NCBI GenBank assembly: GCA_046724665.1
Contig: JBKOWZ010000050.1
Location: 1-50,005, forward strand
DNA: 50,005 nt
From: Actinocrinis sp046724665
Lineage (GTDB): Bacteria > Actinomycetota > Actinomycetes > Streptomycetales > Catenulisporaceae
Direction of reading: 5' to 3'
The notes below the pieces were generated by a model. That model had not been told where the DNA came from, searched no databases, and saw only the letters and a list, made by a program, of their open reading frames with translations. A program made the translations under genes and the position numbers. Below are positions 19,125-27,727 of the stretch, in pieces. The stretch's first letter is position 1; each line of letters starts with the position of its first letter.

Positions 19125-19280
19125 ATGCCCTACGCCAGGCTTCTCTCGCGCCGCAGACGACCCCTCGGTGCACGCTACGTACGACGCAGTTGGCGACGAG
19201 GCCGCCGCCCTGGCGAGCTGTCGATCTTGCTTGCCGTCGCCGTCGTGCTTCTCATCATCGCCCTGCTCAACTCCCGCTGA
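19125..19280 (+). CDS. Small Arg-rich single-pass membrane protein (51 aa)
   Basis: A 51-codon reading frame with about 13 Arg residues in its first 30 positions (RRRRPLGARYVRRSWRRGRR) followed by one strongly hydrophobic helix (SILLAVAVVLLIIALLNSR). GAGG at 19113-19116 is 8 bases before the ATG. Third positions are mostly G/C. The topology would be N-terminus inside. It is divergent from the WXG100-like gene and could be either a real small protein or chance; the sharp positive-then-hydrophobic pattern favours real. I do not recognise a family. Confidence 0.45.
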   Translation: MPYARLLSRRRRPLGARYVRRSWRRGRRPGELSILLAVAVVLLIIALLNSR

Positions 19281-19489
19281 TTCGCCACCAACGCCGACCC
19301 CCGCCATCAGCCACCTGAGCCCGCGCCCCACCACCGTCCACAATCCACAAACCACACTCCCCACCGCCAGCCAGTCAGTACTCTGGCACTCCGAAACATA
19401 CATCTTGGCCAAAATCCTGCACGATCTTCATCAGTGTGCTGTGATATAACACCCGATACGCTGTAACAGCACCCGGAGGGGCGGTCGTA

Positions 19490-22021
19490 GTGGACAGTGC
19501 GGGCTCGGACGTGCAGGACGGCGCGCCGGATCACTTAGGCGGCACGCGGGCGTGGATGTCCGGCAGCGCCCGCGATTTCGTGCAGGCCAGGGACGTCATC
19601 GGCGGGGTGAACTTCCTGCGATCCGGACGTCCGGGACTGCCGGTGCCTCGGCAGCTGCCCGGCGACGTACGTGGATTCATTGGCAGGGAACGGGAATTGG
19701 AACGGCTCGACCGGCTGCTGGCCGGCGGGGGAGTGCAGCCGAACGCAGTCGGAATTACTGTGATCTCAGGGACCGCAGGCGTCGGGAAAACGACGTTGGC
19801 GCTCCACTGGGCGCACCGCGTGCGCGACCGCTTCCCGGACGGACAGCTGTATGTTGACCTGCGCGGTTATGCCGTCGGCACACCAGAGAGCGCCGCAGTC
19901 GTGCTGGACCGATTCCTCAGGGCACTGGACATCGCGAACGCCGCAGTCCCCGCAGACATCGAGGAGAAAGCGGCTCTCTTCCGCTCGCTGCTCGCCGATC
20001 GCAGAGTCCTCATTGTGCTGGACAACGCGTCGAGCGAGAGCCAGGTTCGTCCACTGCTACCCGGCACGACGGGCTGCCTCGTAGTGATCACCAGCCGAAA
20101 CCGGCTGCTCGGGCTGGTCGGTCGGCTCGGTGCAGCGTATCTGGCCCTTGACGTCTTCTCCGAGTCCGAAGCAGTAGACCTCCTGCGAGACAAGACCGTC
20201 GATTTCCGCGACGGCGATGCGGCCGCCGAACTCGCCGAACTGGCCGCCACGTGCGCACGACTCCCGCTTGCGCTGCGCATCGCGGCGCAACGTGCGGCAA
20301 GTCGCCCTCGTGTACCGCTGCGCGACATGATTGCGGCGCTGCGCGATAACTCAGTGCTCTGGAATGCTCTCTCAACCGAAAGCGGCGACGACGGCGAGGA
20401 CGGCGAAGCCGTCCACAGCGTCTTTGCCTGGTCATATCGCGCCCTGCCACCCATGGCGGCGCGGGTGTTCCGGATGGTCGGCCTGCACCCGGGACCGGAC
20501 TTCAGCGTCGGCGCGGCCGCCGCACTCGCCGATCTGACCGGTGGCCAGGCGCAGGAGGCGATCGACGTGCTGGCCGAGGCGCACCTGGTGGAGTCCGCCG
20601 CTCCTGGCCGGTTTCGCCTACACGACCTCTTGCAGGCCTACGCACTCGACCGCGCGCACTGCGACGAGACCGAAGCGGACCGGATGGCCGCCGTCACCAG
20701 GGTACTGACTTGGTATCTGCACGCTGCGGACGCCGCCGGCAAGCACATGGAGCGCTACTGTTTCCGCCCCACACCGATCGACGAGGCCAACCTGAGGGCC
20801 CCGATTCCCGAGTTCATGGGTCGCCATGCAGCGGCCCAGTGGTACGAACTCGAATGGAACAACCTCGTCGCTGCAGCCCGCACCGCTGCGGACCTGCGCC
20901 TAGACCGGATCGCCTGGCAACTCGCCGCCGAATTCCGATTCTTATATCTGCGCGGCGACCGGTTCGAGGCGGGCATGGCCGTAGAGAACATCGCCCTGGA
21001 AGCGGCGCGCCGCCTGGGCGATCGCTACGCTGAAGCCGAGATCCTCGACGGACTCGCGATCCTCGACCACCAGTCGGGCAACGTTCACGAGAGTGCGACG
21101 CGCCACCAGGCCGCACTCGGCATCCGCCGAGAGATCGGCGACCGCGCCGGCGAGGCGATGACGCTCTCCAACCTGGCCCTGGTATTCGCCGCCCGTCGCC
21201 GGTTGCGTGAGGCCGAGTCTCTGGCCACGCAGTCCCTCATCATCCACCAGGAGCTTGGCGACCGAAAAGGCGGCGCCCTCGTACTCGGCAATCTCGCCGA
21301 GTTCTTCTACGGCCTCGGACGGCTCACCGAGGCGTACGACATGGTCTGCCAGGCACTGGCGCTGAATCGTGAATTCGACCGCGGCTACACCATCGCCGAC
21401 AACCTCTGGAACTACAGCAGGATCCTGCGTGCCCTCGCCGAGCCCGAGACAGCGCTCGACGTCATTCTGGAGGCCGTGATCCTCGCCCGCAGCCTGGACA
21501 CGCGTGGCCCGGAGGCAGCCATCCAAGCCGAACTCGCGCACGTCTACCAGGCACTCGGCCGTTATGACAATGCACTAACAGCGTATCAGCACGCAGTTGC
21601 CCTCCACCGCAGACTCGGCGACCGCCTCAGCGAGGCCCAGGCGTTCAGCGCCGTCGGCACGCTCTACCGCGACCGGAACAACCCCAGTGCCGCAGTCGCC
21701 TTCCACCAACATGCCGTCGCGCTCCTCGCCGACCTAGGCGACCGCTGGCACCTAGCAGCCAGCCTCGCCGCCCTCGCCGACGTACTCGACCAAGTCGGCG
21801 ACGACGCCCAAGCAGCCACCCACCGCCACGAGGTCCTCACCCTCCTAACCGGTTTCGACGACCCCGCCGCGATCACCCTGCATGCCCGCACGACCGCCAT
21901 CCTGGAAGCCCACGCCAAAAAGCTCGCCGACAAGCAGTCCGCCGCCAACGCACCACGCCGACAACAACCACCCCGGACACACCGGAATCAGCAGCCCCAG
22001 CCGCGCCGGTCAAGAGCGTAG
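19490..22021 (+). CDS. STAND NTPase with NB-ARC and TPR domains, no DNA-binding domain
   Basis: An 843-residue signalling ATPase. The first 50 residues contain a short motif, FVQARDVIGGVNF (about 30-42), of the kind seen before NB-ARC modules in actinobacteria. The NB-ARC core has Walker A GTAGVGKTT (94-102), Walker B VLIVLDN (about 173-179), a sensor-like ITSR (about 199-202) and LPLAL (about 262-266). A winged-helix-like segment follows, then roughly eight TPR units (about 500-830) with the typical A..Y..A pattern and LGDR spacers, and a basic Pro/Arg/Gln tail. It lacks the SARP/BTAD region of AfsR, so it is not that regulator. GTG 19490 has GGAGGGG 8 bases upstream. Its role is unknown; such proteins act in signalling or conflict. 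Confidence 0.85.
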   Translation: MDSAGSDVQDGAPDHLGGTRAWMSGSARDFVQARDVIGGVNFLRSGRPGLPVPRQLPGDVRGFIGRERELERLDRLLAGGGVQPNAVGITVISGTAGVGKTTLALHWAHRVRDRFPDGQLYVDLRGYAVGTPESAAVVLDRFLRALDIANAAVPADIEEKAALFRSLLADRRVLIVLDNASSESQVRPLLPGTTGCLVVITSRNRLLGLVGRLGAAYLALDVFSESEAVDLLRDKTVDFRDGDAAAELAELAATCARLPLALRIAAQRAASRPRVPLRDMIAALRDNSVLWNALSTESGDDGEDGEAVHSVFAWSYRALPPMAARVFRMVGLHPGPDFSVGAAAALADLTGGQAQEAIDVLAEAHLVESAAPGRFRLHDLLQAYALDRAHCDETEADRMAAVTRVLTWYLHAADAAGKHMERYCFRPTPIDEANLRAPIPEFMGRHAAAQWYELEWNNLVAAARTAADLRLDRIAWQLAAEFRFLYLRGDRFEAGMAVENIALEAARRLGDRYAEAEILDGLAILDHQSGNVHESATRHQAALGIRREIGDRAGEAMTLSNLALVFAARRRLREAESLATQSLIIHQELGDRKGGALVLGNLAEFFYGLGRLTEAYDMVCQALALNREFDRGYTIADNLWNYSRILRALAEPETALDVILEAVILARSLDTRGPEAAIQAELAHVYQALGRYDNALTAYQHAVALHRRLGDRLSEAQAFSAVGTLYRDRNNPSAAVAFHQHAVALLADLGDRWHLAASLAALADVLDQVGDDAQAATHRHEVLTLLTGFDDPAAITLHARTTAILEAHAKKLADKQSAANAPRRQQPPRTHRNQQPQPRRSRA

Positions 22022-22065
22022 TGCCCCAAACTTCAGGCACCGGCCAAGGTTGCTCCACAGGCCTG

Positions 22066-23115
22066 TCACGGGATGTCATGTATGACACGCCCGGCATCTC
22101 CCCGGATTCTCCTCAGGGCGATGTCGTAGGCCCAAGCGTAGGTCGAGACCTTCTTATCGATTGAGAAGTGTCGCCCTGTCGCCGTGTCGAGGACGCGATG
22201 GAACTCGTCCATCAATTCCAACCAAGCTGGCACCTCAAAGTCGTCCTCCAGCCACCCATAAAGAGAAATCATCTCTTCTTTGACAGCTGAAACGAACGAC
22301 AAAGGTTCTCTAGCCTTCTTCCCAGTCTGAATACCCAGCCCTTCTAGAATTTCCTTCAATTCCACGGGCGCGTCAGCCCACTTGTCCGGACTGTCTCTGA
22401 GCTCCGCGTAGTCAATCCAAGCCCAGAAGCTTTCCGCATCGGCAACATCTGGAGCCTTTGCGTGATGCTCTGGGCACAAGAGTGCAAAGTTTCGAACATC
22501 CATCGAGCCCCCGAGCGCCCTCGGGACGACGTGAGCTCGCTCGACAGGCTTTCGCCAGCACACTATGCAGACGGCTTCCTCCATACCGAGGAAGTCGGCA
22601 ATCGCCCGAACGGTTGGCGCAGTCTTCCGGTCGGTCGGCCCCTGTTCGCGAGGCTGAATGCCCAGCGATGCAGCGTCGTACCCAAACTTGCTGCCGTCGT
22701 CTGGATAATCTATTTCCAATTCGTCTGGAATGTCATTATTTTGCTTAGCCGGATTCCGTATACTGAGGAGCGGAGTGTGGATTTCAGTGAGATAGTCCCC
22801 GAGAAACCCGAGCGCGAAGTCCTTTATGAGCTCAAGAGCGTCGTCGTCGTACCCGCCGGCGCTGTTTCTGTGCCCCTGGATGTCGATATAGAGGAACCGC
22901 GGGGCTCCAGGCGAGACTTTCTCGGCCTGCTTGACACTCCCGAAGATGCGGAGGGCGCTGCGCTCGAAGTTCTCGAACACCTTCATGTCATGGTAGATCG
23001 CAACCCCTTTCGGGGCCCCCTTCCTTCGCGCCTGCTGTCGCGCCTTGTTCGTCACGATGCTTCCCCAGCTATGGTTTTGGCGCGGCACTTGGAGCATGGC
23101 AGACAGCACCGACAT
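22066..23115 (-). CDS. HNH endonuclease-domain protein
   Basis: A 349-residue protein with an HNH nuclease motif in the centre: C183-x2-C186, then RAHVVPRALGG (His 195) and a CPEHH closing pair (214-218). This is the zinc-stabilised HNH arrangement that cuts DNA in restriction, homing or antiphage proteins. The N-terminal 170 residues (FENFERSALRIFGS onward) and the C-terminal 130 residues are not recognised and may give target choice or regulation. Base composition is visibly lower in GC than the neighbours, with many A/T third positions, which indicates transfer. It is alone and convergent with the STAND gene. Confidence 0.8.
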   Translation of the reverse strand: MSVLSAMLQVPRQNHSWGSIVTNKARQQARRKGAPKGVAIYHDMKVFENFERSALRIFGSVKQAEKVSPGAPRFLYIDIQGHRNSAGGYDDDALELIKDFALGFLGDYLTEIHTPLLSIRNPAKQNNDIPDELEIDYPDDGSKFGYDAASLGIQPREQGPTDRKTAPTVRAIADFLGMEEAVCIVCWRKPVERAHVVPRALGGSMDVRNFALLCPEHHAKAPDVADAESFWAWIDYAELRDSPDKWADAPVELKEILEGLGIQTGKKAREPLSFVSAVKEEMISLYGWLEDDFEVPAWLELMDEFHRVLDTATGRHFSIDKKVSTYAWAYDIALRRIRGDAGRVIHDIP

Positions 23116-23170
23116 CGCCAGAGCACCCCGACGCGCCTAGCGGGGCTCCGAAATGTGGGAACAAAAGGCA

Positions 23171-23202
23171 AGTGCGGACACACCGCTTGGTGAGTCCGCA
23201 CT
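23171..23202. terminator. Long hairpin between HNH gene and HTH gene
   Basis: AGTGCGGAC (23171-23179) pairs with GTCCGCACT (23194-23202), and inside it CACC (23181-23184) pairs with GGTG (23189-23192) across a 4-base loop. It is upstream of both genes, so it may be a leader element, a recombination-site feature or a terminator of something now lost. Confidence 0.5.
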
Positions 23203-23213
23203 GATGGGAGGCG

Positions 23214-23552
23214 GTGGACCTAGTCGGTCCCTACTCGAAGCGCCAGGACCTCGCTGACCAGCTACGACGGGTCCTTGATCGCCTTGGCCGAGCGCATCAG
23301 AAGGCTGGCGGAGATCCGGACCGTAGTGTCCGGACGACTGCGAAGGCTGCGGTGCCCCATCGAATGGTTGATCGGCTGGGCGAGCAGGCGGTGCAGCAGA
23401 TGATCGAGGAGCGGCGGGCTGGCGTGCAGCTGCGTGAGCTGGCCGAGCGGTACGGAATCAGCTTGAGCAGTGTGAATCGGCTCTTGCGGGAACATCGAGT
23501 CCCGGTGCGAGGGCCGCTTGAGCAACTGTCGGCGAGTGAGCAAACGGCCTAG
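23214..23552 (+). CDS. Small HTH protein, related to recombinase C-terminus
   Basis: A 112-residue protein with a helix-turn-helix in its last half: AGVQLRELAERYGISLSSVN then RLLREH. The first half has Arg/Lys-rich helices. It closely resembles the end of the recombinase encoded at 24648-26384, which has the same DRLG, AG, IAEQYNISLSSVKRIL layout. It could regulate the element or assist recombination. The GTG start sits 2 bases after GGGAGGCG-like sequence, closer than usual, so a later start is possible. Its stop abuts the VOC gene stop on the other strand. Confidence 0.7.
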   Translation: MDLVGPYSKRQDLADQLRRVLDRLGRAHQKAGGDPDRSVRTTAKAAVPHRMVDRLGEQAVQQMIEERRAGVQLRELAERYGISLSSVNRLLREHRVPVRGPLEQLSASEQTA

Positions 23553-24005
23553 TCAGTGCGGGAATCGTTGTAGGGGTGACTTGTCGCCGACTGACCAGTT
23601 GTGACCGAACGGATCTGTGAAGCCTCCCTGCCGACGCGCTCCCCAGAGAGCCTGGTGGTCCTCGATTGTCGCGCCTAGAGCCGCGCCGGCGGCAACAGCG
23701 CGCTCGATGAAGCCGTCGGGCTCGGCGACGAACACTTCGATGCGGCTGCTTGTAACACCTGCTTGGTTGGGGCTGGTCTCTGTGGGGTTGTTCGGATTGA
23801 CTTCGTGGAGGAAGAACGGGGCGCCGTTGATCTCCAGGCCGGCTACGCCGCCCAGATTCCAGAGTTCGGTGGCACCGAGGGCGGTTGCATACCACGCGAT
23901 CGCCGCAGTCGCGTCCGGGACAATGAGCATCACTGAGATCACGGGTGTCGAAGCTGACGGCCCGATGCGTGATGGGTCAGGCTTGTCTTCTGGTTCCACG
24001 GTCAT
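23553..24005 (-). CDS. VOC-fold protein (glyoxalase/bleomycin-resistance superfamily)
   Basis: A 150-residue protein with two beta-alpha-beta-beta-beta halves. Features: VMLIVPDATAAIAWYATALG at the start of the first half, and in the second half FIERAVAAGA, then GFTDPFGHNWSV, the typical closing strand of PhnB-like members. Metal-binding residues cannot be assigned surely. Members include glyoxalases, dioxygenases and antibiotic-binding proteins, so the substrate is open. It lies tail-to-tail with the HTH gene inside the accessory region and starts near a 320-base gap. Confidence 0.8.
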   Translation of the reverse strand: MTVEPEDKPDPSRIGPSASTPVISVMLIVPDATAAIAWYATALGATELWNLGGVAGLEINGAPFFLHEVNPNNPTETSPNQAGVTSSRIEVFVAEPDGFIERAVAAGAALGATIEDHQALWGARRQGGFTDPFGHNWSVGDKSPLQRFPH

Positions 24006-24327
24006 ATGTACAGCATGCCGGACACTGCTGGTGCACGAGGAGGTCTCCGCCGAGCCAGGTCGCCACAGTTGATGCCTGTGAGTCTCCCGATGCAGATCAT
24101 GATCGGGACGCGTTCGGTAGCGCTTCCGGTGGGCTGGCGTAGGCGTCCTTGTGTCACTTGAATCGGTGATTTACCGCCTGCGTCTGGTGACTGCGCCCGG
24201 CATGTCTGCTGCTATGCGAACAGGGCGATCGGATGGCAGGACGGTGCGCCGCGAACTGCTGCGGCGAGCGGTGTCCGCGGGTCGCATCACCCCTTTACCG
24301 TGATGGGGCAGGTATCGGCGAGACAGA
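24006..24327. other. Gap with possible tiny ORF
   Basis: This 322-base stretch carries no clear gene. A 50-codon frame from GTG 24151 to 24303 ends in RRELLRRAVSAGRITPLP; it has no ribosome site and no recognised family. The promoter of the VOC gene must lie at its left end and that of the recombinase cluster at its right end. Confidence 0.4.
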
Positions 24328-24651
24328 GTGCCATCCGAGTACGAGCGGCAGCTTTCAGTCGATGGGATGGTCTTGATGGTTCAGCAGCAATGGCAGATCT
24401 GTATCAGCGGTCATCCGCGCGAACAGCCCGACGCCGCGCTGCTGGTCCAGGCGGTACTCGCCCTGGGCGAGCAACTGCACCGTGAAGCGCAGGAGCGCGG
24501 TGCAACTGGACGCAACGAGGAGATGAGTACTGATCCTGACACTTCCGTTTCGGGTATCCGGGCGCCGCGACCGACATCCCGTACTCGCGCACCTCGTGCA
24601 GTCGCGGCTCGGCGTCGGCGAACGGCGGATGGTGCGCCCGGCGGGATATGA
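24328..24651 (+). CDS. Small hypothetical protein coupled to recombinase gene
   Basis: A 107-residue frame. The first 65 residues are mixed and look protein-like (MVQQQWQICISG, then AALLVQAVLALGEQLH), while the tail is Arg/Pro/Thr-rich. Its stop overlaps the recombinase ATG as ATGA at 24648-24651, which supports both reading frames as a coupled pair. I do not recognise a domain. An internal ATG at 24367 is an alternative start. Confidence 0.45.
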   Translation: MPSEYERQLSVDGMVLMVQQQWQICISGHPREQPDAALLVQAVLALGEQLHREAQERGATGRNEEMSTDPDTSVSGIRAPRPTSRTRAPRAVAARRRRTADGAPGGI

Positions 24652-26384
24652 CCCGGACCGCCGCCACGCTAGAGTCATGTACGGTCAAGCGCTCAGTTCG
24701 TCTGTTGCGTATCTCGGATCGAGGGCAGGCCGACAGCGATTACGATCGCGATCCTGAGGGCAACTCGATCGACACCCAACGTAAGGCCACGATGGCCAAG
24801 GAACGCGCCCTCGGCACGGTCAACGTGGGGGAGTATGTCGAGGTCGGCTACTCCGCTCAGGCCATCGAGAAGCGCCCGTTCTTCAAGGAACTGTTGCGGC
24901 GAATCATGGAGCAGCGCGATGTCGACTACGTCGTGATCTACATGCGCTCACGGATTTTCCGCAACTACATCGAGGCCGCGATCGTCAAGCAGCAGTTCGC
25001 CGTCCTCGGTGTGAAGGTCGTCTCCGCGCGGGAGGACTTCGGCGAGGGGCACATGGCCGAGGCCATGGAGGCGATCGTCGATGTCTTCAACTGGCTCCAG
25101 GTCAAACTCAACGGCCAGGACATCGCCGCGAAGATGCTCAACAAGGCTCAGAACGGGGGCACCAACGGCCGCGCCAAGCTCGGCTACCGCAACACGGTCA
25201 AGCACGTCGACGGTCGGCGAGTCAACACCATTGAACCCGATCCCGATCGGCGCCACTTCATCCCCCTGGCGTTCGAACTGTTCGCCACCGGCGGCTACAC
25301 GGTCGACACACTGCACGTCCGGCTGACCACGGCTGGTCTGACTAATCCGGCCACCGCTGGTCCTATCACCGCGCAGACACTCCAACGGGTGTTGCGCGAC
25401 CCGTATTACATCGGCCACTTGGTCTACAAGGGGATCGAGTACCCCAACGGACGCCATGAACCTCTCATCAGCTCGGAACTGTTCGCCCGGGTGCAGCGGA
25501 TGCTGGGAAGCCACTCAGGTGCCGGCACACGCCAGCGCACCCACAACCACTACCTCAAGGGCCTACTCTGGTGCACCCGCTGCCGGCGCCGCATGGTGGT
25601 GCAGCGGGCAGTCGGCCGGTCCGGCAGCGTGTACTTCTACTTCTTCTGCCGGGGCCGACAAGACGGCGAGTGCGACCTGCCCTACGTGCCGATCGACGTC
25701 CTAGAGGAGGCCGTCGTCCGTTACTACCGCACGCTTCTGCCTCTCGAATCGGACTGGCTGGCTTCACTGCGCAGCGTCGTCGATGAGGCGTTCGACCACA
25801 GCCGCTCCATGCTCAATAGCTTGAACACCCAGTACAGCGCTCGGCTTAACACACTTGAGCGCAAGGAGGCCTATCTGCTCGACTTGGCGGCCGACCAGAA
25901 CTGGTCTCGGGACCAACTCCAAGCCCGGATCAGCACTCTGCGTCAAGAGCGTGCCGATCTGCGTGCCGCCCTAGCCAGCGTCAAACGTCGCCGGAGCCTT
26001 GAGCGGTCGACCTTCTCCACGGCACTGACCTACTTGGAGCACCCGCACGTCGCCTACGAGTACGGCGATGTACACACCCGATCGGTCTTGAACCGCGCCT
26101 TCCTCGACAGGCTCTACATCGATGCCCGCAAGAACGGTGCGTGCGGATTCGTTGACACGTCCACGGAGCCAAACGACGACGGGCGCATGCGCGCGGTCAT
26201 CGTCTCCGGGAACGCTGACTACACGGCTGGGCGAATCGCTGACCGGCTCGGACAGGACCAGATAGACGCCATGGTCGCCAGTTCCCGGGCTGGCACGCCG
26301 CAAGCCAGGATCGCCGAACAGTACAACATCAGCTTGTCGAGCGTGAAGCGCATTCTTCGCCAGAGGCAGGACAATAGGGGATGA
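24648..26384 (+). CDS. Large serine recombinase / site-specific integrase
   Basis: A 578-residue DNA recombinase. The N-terminal resolvase domain holds LLRISDRGQ (catalytic Ser near residue 21), DYDRDPEGNSIDTQR and the conserved region ending near MLNKAQNGG. The recombinase domain includes GYRN and QTLQRVLRDPYYIG. A zinc ribbon (CTRC and FCRGRQDGEC) is followed by a coiled coil (about 385-440) and a C-terminal HTH (IAEQYNISLSSVKRIL). It would cut and rejoin phage-type att sites, in one direction unless a directionality factor is present. It probably moved this island or a former prophage. No clear att sites or structural phage genes are beside it. The ATG overlaps the upstream small gene. Confidence 0.88.
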   Translation: MTRTAATLESCTVKRSVRLLRISDRGQADSDYDRDPEGNSIDTQRKATMAKERALGTVNVGEYVEVGYSAQAIEKRPFFKELLRRIMEQRDVDYVVIYMRSRIFRNYIEAAIVKQQFAVLGVKVVSAREDFGEGHMAEAMEAIVDVFNWLQVKLNGQDIAAKMLNKAQNGGTNGRAKLGYRNTVKHVDGRRVNTIEPDPDRRHFIPLAFELFATGGYTVDTLHVRLTTAGLTNPATAGPITAQTLQRVLRDPYYIGHLVYKGIEYPNGRHEPLISSELFARVQRMLGSHSGAGTRQRTHNHYLKGLLWCTRCRRRMVVQRAVGRSGSVYFYFFCRGRQDGECDLPYVPIDVLEEAVVRYYRTLLPLESDWLASLRSVVDEAFDHSRSMLNSLNTQYSARLNTLERKEAYLLDLAADQNWSRDQLQARISTLRQERADLRAALASVKRRRSLERSTFSTALTYLEHPHVAYEYGDVHTRSVLNRAFLDRLYIDARKNGACGFVDTSTEPNDDGRMRAVIVSGNADYTAGRIADRLGQDQIDAMVASSRAGTPQARIAEQYNISLSSVKRILRQRQDNRG

Positions 26385-26449
26385 TCCACGCTACCTTGCC
26401 CGCATGTTGCTTCATCAAAAAGGCTCTTCGCAAGGCAGAGGGTAATTGT

Positions 26450-27037
26450 CTATCCGTTAATACGCGTTGGCAGCTCAAGTGAGTCTCCGCGGGATTGCGC
26501 AGAGTAGGAATTGTCGCCGCAGACATGGCAGCTCGGGTCGGCATCCGGTTCTTGAAGCGTGAGCTGGGGGGCTCCTGGGATAACAGGCCGAGATCGCAGG
26601 ATACGAAAGCCGGTTGGAGGTCGTCCGAGGCCTGTGGCGTAGTGCATGAAGTCATTTACTGCCCATCCGACGGACATCGCGTTGAGTGTGATGACGCTCG
26701 GTGCGTCGATGTCGGGGTCGTCGACGTAGCGCTGGTTACGTCGCTGCTCGTCGGTGGCGAGTGCCTCTTCGCTGAGCTTCGCCACATTCACTAGTCCGTT
26801 GCATCGGAGGCATCCGGGGGCAGCGCCGAGTGAGCGCACCACGCCGAAGACGTCGGTTACCGTGCCGGTCGCGCGGTCCACGACGACTTTGGAGCCGACT
26901 TGAAGCGTTGGGATTAAGTATTGGTAGGCGATCTGGTTGACCACGTCGCGCGCGAGCATGGTGTCTGCTGCCAGGAAGATGAAGTCGCAGGAGCGGAGCC
27001 TGCGGGCTGTGGGGTCGTCGGCGATGTCGCCACGCAC
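26450..27037 (-). pseudogene. ThiF/E1-type adenylyltransferase, 5'-truncated remnant
   Basis: The 195 codons match the second half of ThiF-family (E1-like) proteins: SCDFIFLAADTMLARDVVNQ, AYQYLIPTLQVGSKV and zinc-type cysteines CLRC and CHVC. The ATP-binding front half (Gly-rich loop, adenylation Arg and Asp) is absent. Reading upstream in this frame meets stops (TAG near 27071, then TAA), and no matching segment is obvious in the other frames. I therefore call a broken gene. Intact relatives sit in bacterial ubiquitin-like conflict operons next to JAB peptidases; none is here. Truncation was probably caused by an insertion or deletion at about 27040-27070. Confidence 0.65.
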
Positions 27038-27225
27038 GGACTCAACCTGTGCATCAGCTTCGGCGTACGCCTACGCACCCTGGCTGAAGAGAGTGCCGTT
27101 AGACGGCTGTTAGCCGCATCCCTCAATGCCGTTCGCATGCCCCTGCGACGGGGCTTCTGTCGTCCAACGCCGAACCGCTAACCTCTTGTGTAGAGTGCTT
27201 CGCCGATGCGGACGGATGTCGACCG

Positions 27226-27579
27226 ATGCCCAAGCCTGAGCCTCAATGGGTACCGAATAAAGCACTCACGACTGGCAGGCTCGCCTGGATAGCTGCGCAT
27301 CCAGTCCTGCTTCGGCGCTCGACTCCATGGTGGGCCACACCACTTCGAATCCTCGGCGCGTCGTCGTCTCGCTCCAGGAGCGGGCCAGGTCTCGCACGCG
27401 ACCTATCGTCGGGCGCCATAGGCGGTCGACTGGCGAGCTACTCAGTACCCGTGGACACCGTCGCGGCTCGCCTCAACCCTGAGGAAGTGGCGGCGCTGCG
27501 CGAGTACGGCATACTCCCGGAGTGGTTCTTCGACGCCGTCGAAGAAGAGCGCAAAGCCTTCTTGCGGCGATTCAAGTAG
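27226..27579 (+). CDS. Hypothetical protein, doubtful N-terminal half
   Basis: A 117-codon frame. The last 45 residues (VDTVAARLNPEEVAALREYG, then FFDAVEEERKAFLRRF) are protein-like, helical and charged. The first 70 are Ser/Arg/Trp-rich and less convincing, so the real start may be later or this may be the tail of a broken gene. No family is recognised. Confidence 0.35.
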   Translation: MPKPEPQWVPNKALTTGRLAWIAAHPVLLRRSTPWWATPLRILGASSSRSRSGPGLARDLSSGAIGGRLASYSVPVDTVAARLNPEEVAALREYGILPEWFFDAVEEERKAFLRRFK

Positions 27580-27727
27580 ACCAGAGCCGACCACCTGTTT
27601 ACAAGAAGCCTGATGCTGACTTGGTGTTCGAGCGTGAGCCGCTGACCTGCGGCCTAGCAGCCGATTGTCCGTGGGTACCCGCGATTGACCTTGTTTCCCT
27701 CTCCGTACGGGCACGCAAAGGGCACGG

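Noticed and set aside
18942..19412. A 156-codon minus-strand frame opposite the small membrane protein
   Set aside because: No family pattern and poor codon bias; it overlaps the start of the WXG100-like gene.
19422..19450. A promoter with TATAAC at 19445-19450 before the STAND gene
   Set aside because: No good partner hexamer at the right spacing was visible, so I did not list it.
22480..22500. A TTTCGAAC match to the tRNA T-loop as a left attachment site
   Set aside because: It is only about 8 bases, lies inside the HNH reading frame and has no flanking match to the tRNA 3' end.
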